Positions 32,746-32,772 of a DNA stretch of 32,772 nt are shown piece by piece. The DNA is from Spirulina sp. SIO3F2 (GTDB lineage Bacteria; Cyanobacteriota; Cyanobacteriia; Cyanobacteriales; Spirulinaceae). How positions within the stretch are numbered: position 1 is the stretch's first letter; the number at the start of each line of letters is the position of its first letter. The position numbers were made by a program, and so were the translations under genes. The notes below the pieces were generated by a model. That model searched no databases, was not told the DNA's origin, and worked only from the letters and a program-made list of their open reading frames with translations. Location of the stretch: positions 1-32,772 of the forward strand of contig JAAHHN010000058.1 in the NCBI GenBank assembly GCA_010672165.1. Reading direction: 5' to 3'.

Positions 32746-32772
32746 GCTACGAATAAGCTAGCAGAACAACCG

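Overview
The window is chromosomal DNA from a cyanobacterium. The octamer GCGATCGC (HIP1) occurs about 40 times. The gene set is also cyanobacterial: acyl-lipid desaturase DesA, MinC/MinD/MinE, HrcA, cobalamin-dependent MetH, a BLUF photoreceptor, PEP-CTERM and pentapeptide-repeat proteins, and Uma2, Rpn and HicB debris. The species cannot be named from this stretch alone.

Layout. 1-4086 (+): the 3' part of a giant TPR protein, a single-domain rhodanese and the heat-shock repressor HrcA. 4083-6860 (-): an SPFH/band-7 protein and DesA. 7100-8943 (+): a truncated Uma2 fragment, a 41-bp palindrome and a membrane-anchored pentapeptide protein. 9003-12575 (-): metH. 12814-14673 (+): a receiver-GGDEF-EAL protein. 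14888-15682 (-): an exosortase (PEP-CTERM) surface protein with its own terminator, followed by a repeat-rich AT-rich gap. 16346-18776 (+): minC, minD, minE. 18806-19360: gene debris (Rpn tail, orphan HicB) and a MITE-like inverted-repeat element. 19391-23621 (-): an AT-rich two-gene operon encoding an exported HEAT-repeat protein and a six-TM pentapeptide protein. 24365-26303 (-): an EAL protein and a BLUF-EAL protein, with decayed methyltransferase fragments on both sides. 26934-27983 (-): a DUF6653 membrane protein and a P-loop kinase-like protein. 28266-31272 (-): nirB and nirD, an assimilatory NAD(P)H nitrite reductase. 31874-32563 (-): a DedA-family membrane protein.

Working together. 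MinCDE place the division site. NirBD reduce nitrite to ammonium. Three c-di-GMP proteins (one bifunctional, one light-sensing with a decayed EAL domain, one stand-alone EAL) suggest that surface behaviour is tuned by phosphorelay and blue light. No GCGATCGC is seen between 19088 and 27287, an 8.2-kb gap that matches the AT-rich accessory block (HEAT/pentapeptide operon, EAL pair, decayed genes). That block is the best candidate for acquired DNA.

The most interesting leads are these: (a) the HEAT plus pentapeptide operon, whose membrane protein carries a strong internal ribosome-binding site in front of its C-terminal module; (b) the tandem EAL duplication, in which one copy is fused to BLUF and has lost catalytic residues; (c) MinE with an 86-residue acidic tail; (d) NirBD in a cyanobacterium; (e) several unexplained inverted and direct repeats.
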